DNA of 64,000 bases from Cryobacterium breve (lineage in GTDB: Bacteria; Actinomycetota; Actinomycetes; Actinomycetales; Microbacteriaceae): NCBI RefSeq assembly GCF_027594785.1, contig NZ_CP075584.1, forward strand, positions 682,001-746,000, in the 5' to 3' direction. Made by a program: the position numbers and the translations under genes. The notes below the pieces were generated by a model that saw nothing but the letters and a program-made list of their open reading frames with translations, searched no databases and was not told where the DNA came from. Positions 8,271-18,678 of this stretch are shown piece after piece. The first letter of the stretch is position 1. Each line of letters begins with the position of its first letter.

Positions 8271-10079
8271 GAGGACGCCTCGGCGAGGACGAGGACGGAG
8301 TGCGGCGCCAGCAGGACGGACCCGTCGTCCTCGCGGGAGAGGAGCGCAGGCCCGTCGGTCCCGAAGTCGAGCAGCACGGCGCCGGTCCCGACCGGCATGC
8401 GCCGGGCATCCGCTGCAAGGTTCACCACGATCTCCGTGGAACCACGGACGAGGCGCAGCCAGGACCCTGCTGCGTCGAAGTCGACGCCGACCCGGTCGAG
8501 GCGCGGTTCGGTGAAGGACGGCACGTCGCGGCGCAGTTCTGCGAGCCGTCGATAGAGGCCGAGCATTCGCGCGGGCCCAGGCCGCTCCGCCTCGTCCCAG
8601 TCCAGCCGGGACCTCGTGAACGTCTCCGGGTCCTGCGGGTCGGGCACGAGTGCGGGATCCCAGCCCATCCGGGCGAACTCGCTGATCCGCCCGGTCGCGG
8701 TCGCCGCTCCGAGTTCCGGTTCCGGGTGCGAGGTGAAGAACTGCCAGGGCGTGGTCGCGCCCCATTCCTCTCCCATGAACAACATCGGGGTGAAGGGCCC
8801 GAGGAGGGTCAGGGTCGCGGCGATGGCGAGCTGGCCCGCGTCGAGCGTGCCGGTCAGGCGGTCGCCGATGGCGCGGTTTCCGATCTGATCGTGATTCTGG
8901 CTGCCGACGACGAGACGCCAGGCCGGCATCCGCTGCCTGTCGATCGGACGGCCGTGGCTGCGGCCGCGGAAGCTCGAGAACGTGCCGTCGTGGAAGTAGC
9001 CGTGCGTGAGCACCTTGGCGAGGGCCCCGAGCGGGGCGAAGTCGGCGTAGTAGCCGGTCGTCTCCCCGGTCAGGGCGACGTGCACGGCATGGTGGAAGTC
9101 GTCGCTCCACTGCGCGTCGAGGCCGTAGCCGCCCGCCTCCGCCGGCGTGATCAGGCGAGGATCGTTGAGGTCGGACTCGGCGATCAGGGTCAGCGGACGA
9201 CCGGAGAATGCGCTGAGCGCGGCGACCTCCCCGGCCATTTCCTCGAGCAGGTGGGTGGCCCGGTCGTCGCGGAGGGCGTGCACGGCGTCGAGGCGCAGCC
9301 CGTCGACGTGGTACTCGTCGAGCCACATCAGGGCGTTGTCGATGATGTGTCGCCTGACCGGATCGGAGTCCGGTCCGTCGAGGTTCAGCGAGGAACCCCA
9401 GGTGTTCCCGGCCGCCTCACTGAGATACGGTCCGAACTCGGGCAGGTAGTTTCCGCTCGGTCCGAGATGGTTGTAGACGACGTCCTGGATCACTCCGATG
9501 CCGGCCTGGTGGCAGGCATCGACGAAGCGCTGGTAGGCGGCGGGCCCGCCATAGCCCTCGTGCACGGCGTACCAGAGCACGCCGTCGTAACCCCAGTTGT
9601 GGGTTCCGTTGAAGGCGTTGACCGGCAGGAGCTCGACGAAGTCGACCCCGAGGGACACCAGATGGCCGAGGCGGGCCGCCGCGGCGTCGAGGGTGCCCTC
9701 CGGGGTGAAGGTTCCGAGATGCAGGCTCGTAGATCGTGCCGCCCGCGAGCTGGCGACCGGTCCACCGCGAGTCCTGCCAGGCGTGCGCGCCAGGGTCGAA
9801 GCTGCGGGACAGGGCGTGCACGCCGTCGGGCTGGCGGCGGGAGCGCGGATCGGGGAACGGGCCGGCGCCGTCGATCACGAATCCGTAGTCGCGAGGCTCC
9901 GCCCCGGCGTCGGGCGCGCGCAGGCGCCACCAGCCGCCGTCCGCCCGGTCCATGGGCCGGATGACCGGTTCCCCGGTGGAGCCGGCGACGGTGGAGCGCA
10001 GGAACAGGTCGACCGCCTGGGCGTTCGGCGCCCAGACCTCGACGTCCCCGGCGTCGTGAGTGGGCTCTGCTGAGCTCAT
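8267..10079 (-). CDS. treZ: Malto-oligosyltrehalose trehalohydrolase (frameshift near 9727)
   Basis: TreZ (GH13) releases trehalose from maltooligosyl-trehalose made by TreY. The N-terminal CBM48-like part ([35 protein letters not shown]) and the catalytic part ([34 protein letters not shown] with the nucleophile Asp; [11 protein letters not shown] with the acid Glu; [10 protein letters not shown]) are in different frames. Deleting one base in CAGGCTC (9724-9730) restores [16 protein letters not shown] and gives 603 aa, a normal TreZ length. The ATG at 10079 overlaps the treY stop as ATGA. The frameshift is one of the window's GAGCTG-site insertions. Confidence 0.9.
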
Positions 10080-12470
10080 CGGTCGGCCTTCCCCGTGACG
10101 ATCGGACCCGTGACGATCGGTGATTCGATTCCCTGGCCCTGATCCGGGACGAGGAGGGCCACCGGGTAGCGGCGCAGCAGGTCACTCACGAGGAGGGTGC
10201 CGCCGGAGAACCGCTGCCCGGTGAGGACATCGGTCACCGGGATGGCGGCGAGAACGATCGTGGTGTCCCGCCAGCCTCCCGCCGCTGCGAGGCCGAGCGG
10301 AAGCCGGGTGGCGACCGTGACGGCGTCGCCGCGGTCGAAGGCGAGCAGGTGTTCTGCGGCGGCGCCGAATGCCGGAACGGGCGCATGGCGGAAGAACCGT
10401 TCGGGGGCGTCCCGGCGCTGGCGCAGGGCCCGACTCGTGACGAGCAACTTCGCGGCGCCGCTCTCGTCGACGGGCGGCAGCCATCCGTCGTCGATGCGGG
10501 CGAGGATGCCGCGACGCACGGCATAGTCGACGGGGCGCCGGTTGTCCGGGTCGACCAGGGACGTCTCCCAGAGTTCGCTGCCCTGGTAGACGTCCGGTGC
10601 GCCCGGCATGGTGAGCTGCACGAGTTTGGCCGAGAGGGAGTTGCTCCAGCCGGCCTTCCGCACCCGTTCGACGAAGTCCGTGAGGGCGGCCGTGACAGCG
10701 GGGTCGTCGAAGGCCGCGTCGATGAGGTGGTCGAGCTTCGCCTCGAAGACGGCGTCGGGCGCGTTCCAGGTCGTCGACGTTCCGGACTCGCGGGCGGCCT
10801 TGAGCGCGTATGCGCCGAGGCGTTCGCGGCTGGCGGGCCAGGACCCCACGACCGCCTGCCAGAGCAGGTTCTCGAGCGGGCCGTCGCCGAGTGGCACGTT
10901 CGTGCGCAGTGTGTCCAGGGTCGCCTCCCACTCCGCGGGGATCTCGGCGATGACGGTGATGCGGGCGCGGACGTCCTCTCCCCGTTTCGTGTCGTGGGTG
11001 GAGAGCGTCGTCATCGAGTCCGGATAGGTCGCCGCCCTGGCCTGCTGGCGCGCGTGGAAGGTCTCAGCATCGATCGAGAACTCCGAAGGGTCTGCTCCGA
11101 CCTCGTTGAGCGAGGTGAGCCGGCTGTAACGGTAGTACGCGGTGTCCTCGACGCCCTTGGCCATCACCATGCCGGAGGTCTGCTGGAAGCGGACGGCGGC
11201 GGAATTCCGCGGGTCGGCCAGTACGGTCAGGAGCCTGCCGATCGTTCCGGCGAGGTCGGGCCTGCGGGCGGATGCGCGCCGTGCGGCCTTGTCGAGCAGG
11301 CTCGAAGCCGAGCGGAAGGTACGAGCGATACACCGGCATGGCGGTCAGCAGTTCTGCAAGGCCGTCGATGGCCTCCGGCCCGGGAATCTCGGGGACGAGG
11401 CGGGCGATCCGGCGCACCTCCGAGTTCAAGATGCCGTCGGCGATGCCGCGCTTCCGCTCGGAGACGAGCTCGGCCCAGGTCTGCGGGCGTCCGCCCTGTC
11501 CCGGAGCCGGGGAGTCGTCCTGCAAGCGTTTCTCGAGCGCGTCGAGGGCCGGCCGGCCCGCCGGGTCGACGAAGATCCGGTCGACGTCTGCGAGGGCGTC
11601 GTAGCCCGTCGTGCCCCTCGTCGACCAGCTCGTGGGAAGGGTCTCGTCGCCCTCGAGGATCTTCTCGACGAGCACGTACGTTCCGTCGGTCGCCAGGCGC
11701 AGCCGGTCGAGGTAGCCGCCCGGGTCGGCCAGGCCGTCGGGGTGGTCGACGCGGATGCCCTGGACGAGGTCGTCCCTGACCCAGCGAACGATCTCGCGGT
11801 GCGACTCCTCGAAGACCCAGGGGACCTCGACGCGGATGCCGGCGAGGCTGTTCACGGCGAAGAAGCGACGGTAGTTGAGCTCGTGGTCTGCGCGGCGCCA
11901 GTTGACCAGCGTGTAGTGCTGCCGCGAGTGCACCGTACGGCCATCGGCCCCGTCGTCTGCCGTGCCGGGGAGGATCGGGAACCGGTGGTCGTAGTAGTGC
12001 AGCTCGTCGCCGACGATCTCGAGCCGGTCGAGTTCGCTGCCCTCTCCCGGCGTGTCGTCGCCGAGGGCCGGCAGCAGGATCTTCCCGTCGCCCGCTGCCC
12101 AGTCGACGTCGAACGCGTCCGCGTAGCGGGAGTCCTGACCGAAGCGGAGCAGGTCCCACCACCACGCGTTGCGGTGCGGGTCGTCGACGCCCATGTGGTT
12201 GGGCACGATGTCGACGAGGATGCCGCGCCCGGCATCCGCCACCGCTGCCGCGAGCCGGCGGAGCCCTTCGGGCCCGCCCCTGGCGGGGTCGATGGCCGCG
12301 TGGTCGACGACGTCGTAGCCGTGGTCTGAGCCGTCGGCGGAGGTGAGGAGCGGCGAGAGGTAGATCCAGTCCGCGCCGAGGCCGACGACGTAGTCGAGGA
12401 CCCCTTCCGCGGCGGCAAGGTCGAAAGCGGCCGTGATCTGCAGGCGGTAGGTCGAATGCGGGATCCTCAT
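10076..12470 (-). CDS. treY: Malto-oligosyltrehalose synthase (frameshift near 11300)
   Basis: TreY (GH13) rearranges the reducing-end alpha-1,4 bond of maltodextrin into the alpha,alpha-1,1 bond of trehalose. Visible signatures are IPHSTYRLQITAAFD, GLGADWIYLSPLL, VDIVPNHMGV, QGIRVDHPDGLADP (nucleophile Asp), YVLVEKILEGDE and, late, THDTKRGEDVRARI. The two halves are in different frames: removing a base from CAGGCTC (11297-11303) restores YLPLGFELLDKAARRASARR and gives 797 aa, the usual length. The ATG at 12470 overlaps the glgX stop (ATGA), and its own stop overlaps treZ, so glgX-treY-treZ is one coupled operon. Confidence 0.91.
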
Positions 12471-14677
12471 GGTTCGACCGGGTGGTCCGGGTTGAGCGCG
12501 AGCGCCGTAGGCGTTCCGGCGAGGCCGGCGAGGGACGCGGCGACGGAATGGTCTGGGATGACCTCCGGCGCCTCGTATGCGCGCAGCACGACGACGGACC
12601 GGGACTTGACGGTCTGGATCGCGCCGGCCGGGCGCGGGATCGCGTCGGCGCCTTCTCCGGCGGTGTCGACCACGATTTCCCACTGCGGCGCGTAGATCGC
12701 CGGGGGCAGCCTGAATTCGACGTCCTCGGCATCCGTGTTGAAGCACACAAGGAAGTTGACGTCGACGACGGGCTGGCCCCGGGAATCGCGTTCGCGGATG
12801 CCGTCTCCGTTGAGGTACATGGCGACCGTGCCTGCCCGGCCCTCGTCCCAGTCCTCCGTGCGCATTTCCTGGCCGTCACTGTTCAGCCAGACGATGTCGC
12901 TCAGGGTATCGCCGTCGGCGGCGAGGGCATTGGGGTGCCCGTCGAAGAATCGGCTGCGGCGGAAGGTCGGGTGGTCCTTGCGCAGCCGGGAGATCGCCGC
13001 GGTGAATTCGATGAGCGGCTGGTCTGCCGTGTCCCAGTGGATCCAGCTGAGTTCAGAGTCCTGGGCGTAGGTGTTGTTGTTGCCCTGCTGGGTGCGGCCG
13101 AGTTCGTCGCCGTGCAGGAGCATCGGCACGCCCTGGGACAGGAGCAGGGTGGTCAGGAAGTTGCGGTGCTGCCTGGCGCGCAGGGCGAGGACGGCAGCGT
13201 CGTCCGTCGGACCCTCCGCACCGGAGTTCCAGGACCGGTTGTGGGACTCGCCGTCGTTGTTGCCCTCGCCGTTCGCGTCGTTGTGTTTCTCGTTGTAGGA
13301 GACGAGGTCGGAGAGCGTGAAGCCGTCGTGGGCCGTGACGAAGTTGATCGAGGCCACCGGGCGTCGGCCGGAGTGCTCGTAGAGATCGGCGGAGCCGGTG
13401 ATCCGCGAGGCGAACTCGCCGAGCGTCGATGGCTCGCCGCGCCAGAAGTCGCGGACGGTGTCCCGGTACTTCCCGTTCCACTCCGTCCATTGGGCGGGGA
13501 AGTTCCCGACCTGGTAGCCGCCAGGGCCGACGTCCCACGGCTCGGCGATGAGCTTCACCTGGGACACGATCGGATCCTGCTGGACGAGTTCGAAGAAGGT
13601 CGAGAGCTTGTCGACGTCGTAGAGGTCCCGGGCGAGGGCCGAGGCGAGGTCGAACCGGAAGCCGTCAACGTGCATCTCGATGGCCCAGTACCGCAGCGAG
13701 TCCATGATCAGCTGGAGGACGTGGGGGTGGCGCACGTTGAGGGTGTTCCCTGTCCCCGTGTAATCCATGTAGTACCGCTTGTCGTCGTCCATCAACCGGT
13801 AATAGGCCTCGTTGTCGATGCCCTTGAACGAGATGGTCGGGCCGAGGTGGTTGCCCTCTGCGGTGTGGTTGTAGACGACGTCGAGGATGACCTCGATGCC
13901 GGCGTCGTGCAGGCTGCGCACCATGCCTTTGAACTCCTGCACCTGCTGGCCGCGATCGCCCGTCGAGGAGTACGCGTTGTGCGGGGCGAAGAAGCCGATG
14001 GTGTTGTAACCCCAGTAGTTGCGGAGGCCCTTCTCCTCGAGCGTGCCGTCGTTGACGAACTGGTGAACCGGCATCAGCTCGATGGCGGTGACTCCGAGTT
14101 TCTGCAGGTGGTCGATGACCGCGGGGTGCGCAACCCCGGCGTACGTGCCGCGCTGGGACTCGGGGACGAGCTCCATGAGCTCGGTCAGGCCCTTCACGTG
14201 GGCCTCGTAGATGAAGGATTCGCTGTACGGAGTGCGGGGCGGTCGGTCGCCGAGCCAGTCGAAGAACGGGTTGACCACGACGCCGAGCATCATGTGCGGT
14301 GCCGAGTCGTCGTCGTTCCGGGAATCGGGATCGCCGAAGTTGTAGGAGAACAGGGACGGGTCCCAGTCGATCGTCCCGGAGGTGGCCTTCGCGTACGGAT
14401 CGAGCAGGAGCTTGTTCTCGTTCAGCCGGTGACCCGCTGCGGGGTTGGAGTCCCCGTGCACCCGGTAGCCGTAGCGTTGCCCCGGCTGGACGAGCGGCAG
14501 GTAGCAGTGCCAGATGAACGCACTCGACTCGATGACCTCCACCCGGGTCTCGGTGCCGTCATCGTCGAAGAGACACAGTTCGACGCGTTCAGCCGCTTCG
14601 CTGTAGATCGCGAAATTCGTTCCGGTTCCGTCGAACGTCGCTCCGAGGGGGTACGCGGTGCCTGGCCAGGTTTCCAA
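12467..14677 (-). CDS. glgX: Glycogen debranching enzyme GlgX/TreX
   Basis: A 736-aa isoamylase-type GH13 enzyme that cuts alpha-1,6 branches of glycogen. Signatures are YPLGATFDGTGTNFAIYSEA (CBM48), VTAIELMPVHQFVNDG, EVILDVVYNHTAEGNHLGPT, HVDGFRFDLASAL (nucleophile), KLIAEPWDVGPGGYQVGNFP (acid Glu) and FVTAHDGFTLSDLVSYNEKH. It supplies linear maltodextrin to TreY. The start is a TTG at 14677 preceded by AAGGAG with 5-nt spacing; TTG starts are uncommon and may lower expression. It is the first gene of the trehalose operon. The 98 nt to the upstream monooxygenase probably carry the operon promoter. Confidence 0.93.
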   Translation of the reverse strand: METWPGTAYPLGATFDGTGTNFAIYSEAAERVELCLFDDDGTETRVEVIESSAFIWHCYLPLVQPGQRYGYRVHGDSNPAAGHRLNENKLLLDPYAKATSGTIDWDPSLFSYNFGDPDSRNDDDSAPHMMLGVVVNPFFDWLGDRPPRTPYSESFIYEAHVKGLTELMELVPESQRGTYAGVAHPAVIDHLQKLGVTAIELMPVHQFVNDGTLEEKGLRNYWGYNTIGFFAPHNAYSSTGDRGQQVQEFKGMVRSLHDAGIEVILDVVYNHTAEGNHLGPTISFKGIDNEAYYRLMDDDKRYYMDYTGTGNTLNVRHPHVLQLIMDSLRYWAIEMHVDGFRFDLASALARDLYDVDKLSTFFELVQQDPIVSQVKLIAEPWDVGPGGYQVGNFPAQWTEWNGKYRDTVRDFWRGEPSTLGEFASRITGSADLYEHSGRRPVASINFVTAHDGFTLSDLVSYNEKHNDANGEGNNDGESHNRSWNSGAEGPTDDAAVLALRARQHRNFLTTLLLSQGVPMLLHGDELGRTQQGNNNTYAQDSELSWIHWDTADQPLIEFTAAISRLRKDHPTFRRSRFFDGHPNALAADGDTLSDIVWLNSDGQEMRTEDWDEGRAGTVAMYLNGDGIRERDSRGQPVVDVNFLVCFNTDAEDVEFRLPPAIYAPQWEIVVDTAGEGADAIPRPAGAIQTVKSRSVVVLRAYEAPEVIPDHSVAASLAGLAGTPTALALNPDHPVEP

Positions 14678-14775
14678 GGGACTCCTTATGCTGTATTTCG
14701 GTGGATGCGCTCACCCCATCGGGCGGGCGACACCCCTTGTACGCTACCGCGTCACGAACCTCCCTGGCTGGAAGA

Positions 14776-15810
14776 TCAGCGCAGCGCGTCCCGAACCAGC
14801 GGTGCGACCCGGGTGCCGTACAGCTCGATGCTCGTCATGAGTTTCTCGTGGCTGAGGGTGCCGAGGCTGTACTTCAGGTCGAAACGGGAGAGGCCGAGTC
14901 CCTGTGCGATGACGACGATCTTCGCCGCGACGGTTTCCGGTGAGCCGACGAACAGGGCGCCGTCCGGTCCGGCGTCGTGTTCGAACTGCTCGCGGCTCAC
15001 GGGACCCCAGCCCCGTTCGCGCCCGATACGTTCCTGCATCGCGGCATAGTGCGGCCACATCTCTTCGCGCGCCTGGGCATCCGTTGCGGCGATGTACCCC
15101 GGGGAGTGCTCGCCGATGGGCTGGGTCGGGCGCTTGAATTCACCGAGCGCGCGATGGTAGAGCTCGACGAGGGGCGCGAAGGCGAGCGGCGAGCCGCCGA
15201 TGATCGCGAGCATGAGCGGGAGGCCGTAGTGGGCGGCCCGGACAACGGACTGCGGGCTGCCGCCGACGCCGATCCAGGTGCGGATGGACCCGGACTCGGT
15301 CGGCGGGTACACAGTCTGGTCGGTGAGCGGCGCGCGGGTCTCCCCCGCCCAGGTCACCGGTTCTTCCTTGAGGAGCTCGGCGAAAAGGTGGAGTTTCTCC
15401 TCGAAGAGCCGTTCGTAGTCGCCGAGGTCGAGGCCGAAGAGCGGGAAGGATTCGGTGAAGGAGCCGCGGCCGAGAATGACCTCAGCGCGGCCGTTCGACA
15501 CGCCGTCGAGGGTCGCGAACCGCTGGTACACCCGGACCGGGTCGTCGGAGCTCAGCACGGTCACGGCCGAACCGAGGCGGATGCGACTGGTCTGGCCCGC
15601 GATCGCCGCAAGCACGACCTCGGGCGCCGACACCGCGAAGTCCGTGCGGTGATGCTCTCCCACGCCGAAGAAGTCGAGGCCGACCTGCTCGGCGAGGACG
15701 CCTTCCGCCACGACGTTCCGGAGCACCTCTGCATGGTGCAGGGGTGCGCCGTCGGCGTCCCAGGTCACGTCTCCGAAGGTGTCGAGTCCGAGTTGAATCT
15801 CCTGTGCCAT
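14776..15810 (-). CDS. LLM-class flavin-dependent oxidoreductase
   Basis: A 344-aa luciferase-like monooxygenase. It has LDFFGVGEHHRTDFAVSAPE near residues 45-65, TSRIRLGSAVTVLSSDDPVR, GRAEVILGRGSFTESFPLFG and IGVGGSPQSVVRAAHYGLPL, all typical of the F420/FMN-dependent bacterial luciferase-fold group with the conserved GxGEHH. The substrate is unknown. The ATG at 15810 has AGAGGAG with 6-nt spacing, which decides it over an in-frame start 23 codons upstream. The 268 nt upstream hold no other gene. Confidence 0.85.
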   Translation of the reverse strand: MAQEIQLGLDTFGDVTWDADGAPLHHAEVLRNVVAEGVLAEQVGLDFFGVGEHHRTDFAVSAPEVVLAAIAGQTSRIRLGSAVTVLSSDDPVRVYQRFATLDGVSNGRAEVILGRGSFTESFPLFGLDLGDYERLFEEKLHLFAELLKEEPVTWAGETRAPLTDQTVYPPTESGSIRTWIGVGGSPQSVVRAAHYGLPLMLAIIGGSPLAFAPLVELYHRALGEFKRPTQPIGEHSPGYIAATDAQAREEMWPHYAAMQERIGRERGWGPVSREQFEHDAGPDGALFVGSPETVAAKIVVIAQGLGLSRFDLKYSLGTLSHEKLMTSIELYGTRVAPLVRDALR

Positions 15811-16078
15811 GCCATGCTCCTCTGTTGCCGGTCCTGGGGTGCCGGGTCTGGTCCTGCCGCGCATTCCTGCACGCGCCAACCGGGTACGTATCTATCCTGC
15901 ACGTGTCTATGCAAATGCATTCACTACCGGAACCCGGCGCACCACGCTGGTATTCCGCCCGGATCGCATTATCGTGTCAGCATCCGTCGTTCACCGCCAC
16001 GTCGCGACTGAACGCTCCAGGAGCTTCCGCCGCGCGACTCCTGACGAAACGCCCCCGCCGGGCAGCGACCGGGATGGG

Positions 16079-16498
16079 TCACCCGTCGGCGTCGAGGTAG
16101 TACCACCGCCGGGCGACGCGGGTGAAGCGGCTCGCCTCGTGTTGGGTGCTCCGCACCCCGCCCTGGCGGCAGTGTGCGGTGAATTCGACCACTCCGGCCG
16201 AATCGAATGGTCCGCCCTTGTCGGTGCGTTCGATGTCGAGGCGCGTCCAGCGCAGGGTCTCGTCGAGTTCGAAGTGCGCAGGCCGGGTACTCGGATGCCA
16301 GGTGTCGAGCAGGTAGTCTGCGTCGCCGATCGCGAAGGCGGAGTAGCGCGAGCGCATCAGGCGTTCGGCCGTCGGTGCTGAGGTGACGCCGGCGTGCAGC
16401 GGACCGCAGCAGGAGGAATAGCGTTCGCCGCTCAGGCAGGGGCAGTGTTCCGGACGGTGCGCTGCCGGATCGGAGCGGGGGTCGCGGGGATTCGGCAC
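16079..16498 (-). CDS. YchJ/UPF0225 family SEC-C motif protein
   Basis: A 139-aa protein with the SEC-C zinc-binding motif near the N-terminus (CPCLSGERYSSCCGP), followed by the YchJ middle domain: AERLMRSRYSAFAIGDADYL, TWHPSTRP, DKGGPFDSAGVVEFTAHCRQ and a final RRWYYLDADG. The fold is NTF2-like. The biochemical function is unknown across the family. The start is a GTG at 16498, supported by a GATAAT -10 ending exactly 7 nt upstream and the absence of a ribosome-binding site. Confidence 0.87.
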   Translation of the reverse strand: MPNPRDPRSDPAAHRPEHCPCLSGERYSSCCGPLHAGVTSAPTAERLMRSRYSAFAIGDADYLLDTWHPSTRPAHFELDETLRWTRLDIERTDKGGPFDSAGVVEFTAHCRQGGVRSTQHEASRFTRVARRWYYLDADG

Positions 16499-16504
16499 AG
16501 CACC

Positions 16505-16510
16505 ATTATC
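16505..16510 (-). promoter_or_regulatory. -10 element for a leaderless transcript
   Basis: On the reverse strand this reads GATAAT and ends 7 nt before the GTG at 16498. Transcription and translation of the YchJ gene should start at the same base. Confidence 0.5.
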
Positions 16511-16550
16511 GCCGTTCCCGGAAAACAGCGGGAGAATTCCGGCAATGGGA

Positions 16551-17972
16551 TCAGGGGCGGCCGTTCAGTGCTGGACGTCCGACTCCGGTTGGGCGCGCAG
16601 GCTCGGTGGCATCGTCTCCCCCGGCGACGCCGAGCAGTCCGGCGGGCTCTCCGGCTTCACCGGACTCCGGCGTGGCAAGCAGGTAGGACACGAACCAGTC
16701 GCTCGCGAGGTTCGCCGCCGTGGCCAGGGCCCCCGGTTCCTCGAAGAGATGGGTCGCCCCCTCCACGACCGCAAGCCGGTTGCGGCACCGCATCCGGGCC
16801 CTGGCCCGGCGATTGAGGTCGAGCACTCCCGGGTCGGCGCCGCCCACGATCAGGAGCGTCGGGGCCGTGACCTCCGGGAGCCGGTCTCCGGCGAGGTCAG
16901 GGCGCCCGCCGCGACTCACGATGGCCGCGAGGCGTTCGTCGGCGTCGGCCGCGGCCCAGAGGGCCGCACCGGCGCCGGTGCTCGCCCCGAAATAGCCGAT
17001 CCGGCATGACCGGGTGTCCGGCCGGCCGAGGAGCCACTCGGTTGCCGCCGCCAGCCTCCCGGCGAGGAGCCCGACGTCGAAGACGTTGGCCCGGTCCGAT
17101 TCCTCCCCGGGCGTGAGCAGGTCCAGGAGCAGGGTGCCGAGGCCGGCGCGATGCAGCACGTCGGCGACGAACTGGTTCCGGGGGCTGTGACGGCTGCTTC
17201 CGCTTCCGTGGGCGAACACGACGACAGCCGGGGCATTCTCCGGGAGGTACAGGTGCCCCTCGAGGACGACAGTGCCGACCGGGATCTCCACGTCCCGGTC
17301 CAGGCCCGACCCCCGGCGTGGCGACCGGTGCGGATCCGCCGGGCCGCGGCGTCCAGCAGGGCGGTGACTTCGTCGTCGGTCGTGGCCGCGAAGTCGATGT
17401 AGTGGTTGCCGACGGCCACGAGCCGCCGCGGGACATTGACGCAGACGAGTTCGTCGAAGCCGCTGAGGTCGAACAGCGATTCCGCCGAGGCCACGGGGAC
17501 GGCGAGGATCACCCGCTCGGCGCCGTGCAGCCGGGCGACGTCTCCGGCCGCCCGGGCCGTCGCTCCGGTCGCGATGCCGTCGTCGACGATGACAACGGTG
17601 CGACCGCGCACGTCGATCCGTTCCCTGCCCTTGCGCAGGCTCGGCAACGCGGGAGTCGAGAATGCCCCGTTCGCGGCGTTCGACGGTCGCGAGTTCATCG
17701 TCGCTGATGCTGGCCATCGTGAGGATGTCCGGGTTGAGTTCCCGGACGCCGCCCTCGCCGATCGCCCCCATCGCGAGCTCCGGCTGGAACGGGACCCCGA
17801 GCTTGCGGACCACGATCACGTCGAGCGGCGCGCCCAGCACCCGCGCGACCTCTGCGGCGACGGGCACCCCGCCCCTCGGCAGTCCGAGAACGATCGTGTC
17901 GGTACCCCGAAGATACTCGAGCCGCTCGGCCAGCTGCCGGCCGGCATCCACCCGATCACTGAACAGGACCAT
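16551..17972 (-). CDS. Phosphoribosyltransferase-alpha/beta hydrolase fusion (two frameshifts)
   Basis: A two-domain protein of 473 aa. Residues 1-215 form a type I phosphoribosyltransferase fold (VLGLPRGGVPVAAEVARVLG, RGTVVIVDDG-type PRPP loop seen as VVIVDDGIATGATARAA). Residues 230-440 form a dienelactone-hydrolase-like domain with HGSGSSRHS, nucleophile elbow GASTGAG, IVGGADPGVLD and a late catalytic His in EGATHLFEEPG. Two errors split it: a GAGCTG-site insertion at 17636-17642 (restoring SRVAELRKGRERIDV) and a missing base in a five-base run at 17310-17314 (restoring HAGGSGLDRDVEIPVG). They cancel in length. The ATG at 17972 follows GAGGAGG. Such fusions are known in actinobacteria; substrates are unproven. 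Confidence 0.8.
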   Translation of the reverse strand: MVLFSDRVDAGRQLAERLEYLRGTDTIVLGLPRGGVPVAAEVARVLGAPLDVIVVRKLGVPFQPELAMGAIGEGGVRELNPDILTMASISDDELATVERRERGILDSRVAEPAQGQGTDRRARSHRCHRRRRHRDRSDGPGGRRRRPAARRRAGDPRRPRGLGGIAVRPQRLRRTRLRQCPAAARGRRQPLHRLRGHDRRRSHRPAGRRGPADPHRSPRRGSGLDRDVEIPVGTVVLEGHLYLPENAPAVVVFAHGSGSSRHSPRNQFVADVLHRAGLGTLLLDLLTPGEESDRANVFDVGLLAGRLAAATEWLLGRPDTRSCRIGYFGASTGAGAALWAAADADERLAAIVSRGGRPDLAGDRLPEVTAPTLLIVGGADPGVLDLNRRARARMRCRNRLAVVEGATHLFEEPGALATAANLASDWFVSYLLATPESGEAGEPAGLLGVAGGDDATEPARPTGVGRPALNGRP

Positions 17973-18148
17973 CGCCCCCACCTCCTCTGGACTGCAGAAT
18001 CGTTCACCATCATGGTCCGGTGAGGCGGATCGCAACAGGGCCGATCCGGGCCGGGCCCGGCCGGACGCCGACTCATACCGCAGCGGGAATGGACCGGGCG
18101 CACGGGCAGCCCCGGAGGAACAAGGGTGCGACGGCGGAGAATGCCTGT

Positions 18149-18677
18149 TCAGACCGCGACGAGTGCGCGCAAACCCGGGTGCAGGTCACGCAGGGCGCGC
18201 TCGACGCGAGCGTGCAGGGTGAACCCGACGGCGGGGCATCCGCTGCAGGAACCGGTGAGACGCACCGTGACGACATCGTCATGCGCCGAGACGAGCTCGA
18301 CGACGCCGCCGTGGGAGCGGATGAAGTCGCCGACCCGCCCGGTGAGCACGGTCAGGGTGGCGGCGGCGAGGTCGGCATCACGCGTGCCGGGCGTGGCGGG
18401 GAGGACGGGAACCCACTCCGCGGGATTCTCGAGGGCGTTGTGCAAGGCGCTCCTCACGAAAGCTCCCTGGGACGCCCAGCTGCAGGCTCGCGGAGAGGCA
18501 GGTCGTGACGGCCCCTGCCTCGACCGTCAGTCCGGTGAGCACACCGGTGTCGACCAGGCGACCGAGCTCCCCCGGGGCCGACCGGACCTCGCCGGTGAAT
18601 GCGAGCGTGCCGGGCGGCATCACCCAGCGGAGCGCCTCGGGGCGGGAATGAACGGCTTCCGGGTGCAGCGGGATCAT
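18149..18677 (-). CDS. NifU-like Fe-S scaffold domain protein in the feo operon (frameshift near 18486)
   Basis: The C-terminal part (residues about 95-175) is a NifU_C/Nfu-type domain with the cluster-binding CxxC in LTGSCSGCPAVGFTLHARVE. The N-terminal part (LHPEAVHSRPEALRWVMPPG, SAPGELGRLVDTGVLTGL) resembles the Nfu N-terminal domain. The parts are in different frames; removing one base of CAGGCTC at 18483-18489 gives CLSASCSWASQGAFVRSALH and a 175-aa product. Its start codon follows the feoB stop directly, so it is co-transcribed with feoA-feoB and occupies the place of feoC in enterobacteria. It may hand imported iron to Fe-S assembly or regulate FeoB; that is inference. Confidence 0.75.
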
Positions 18678-18678
18678 C

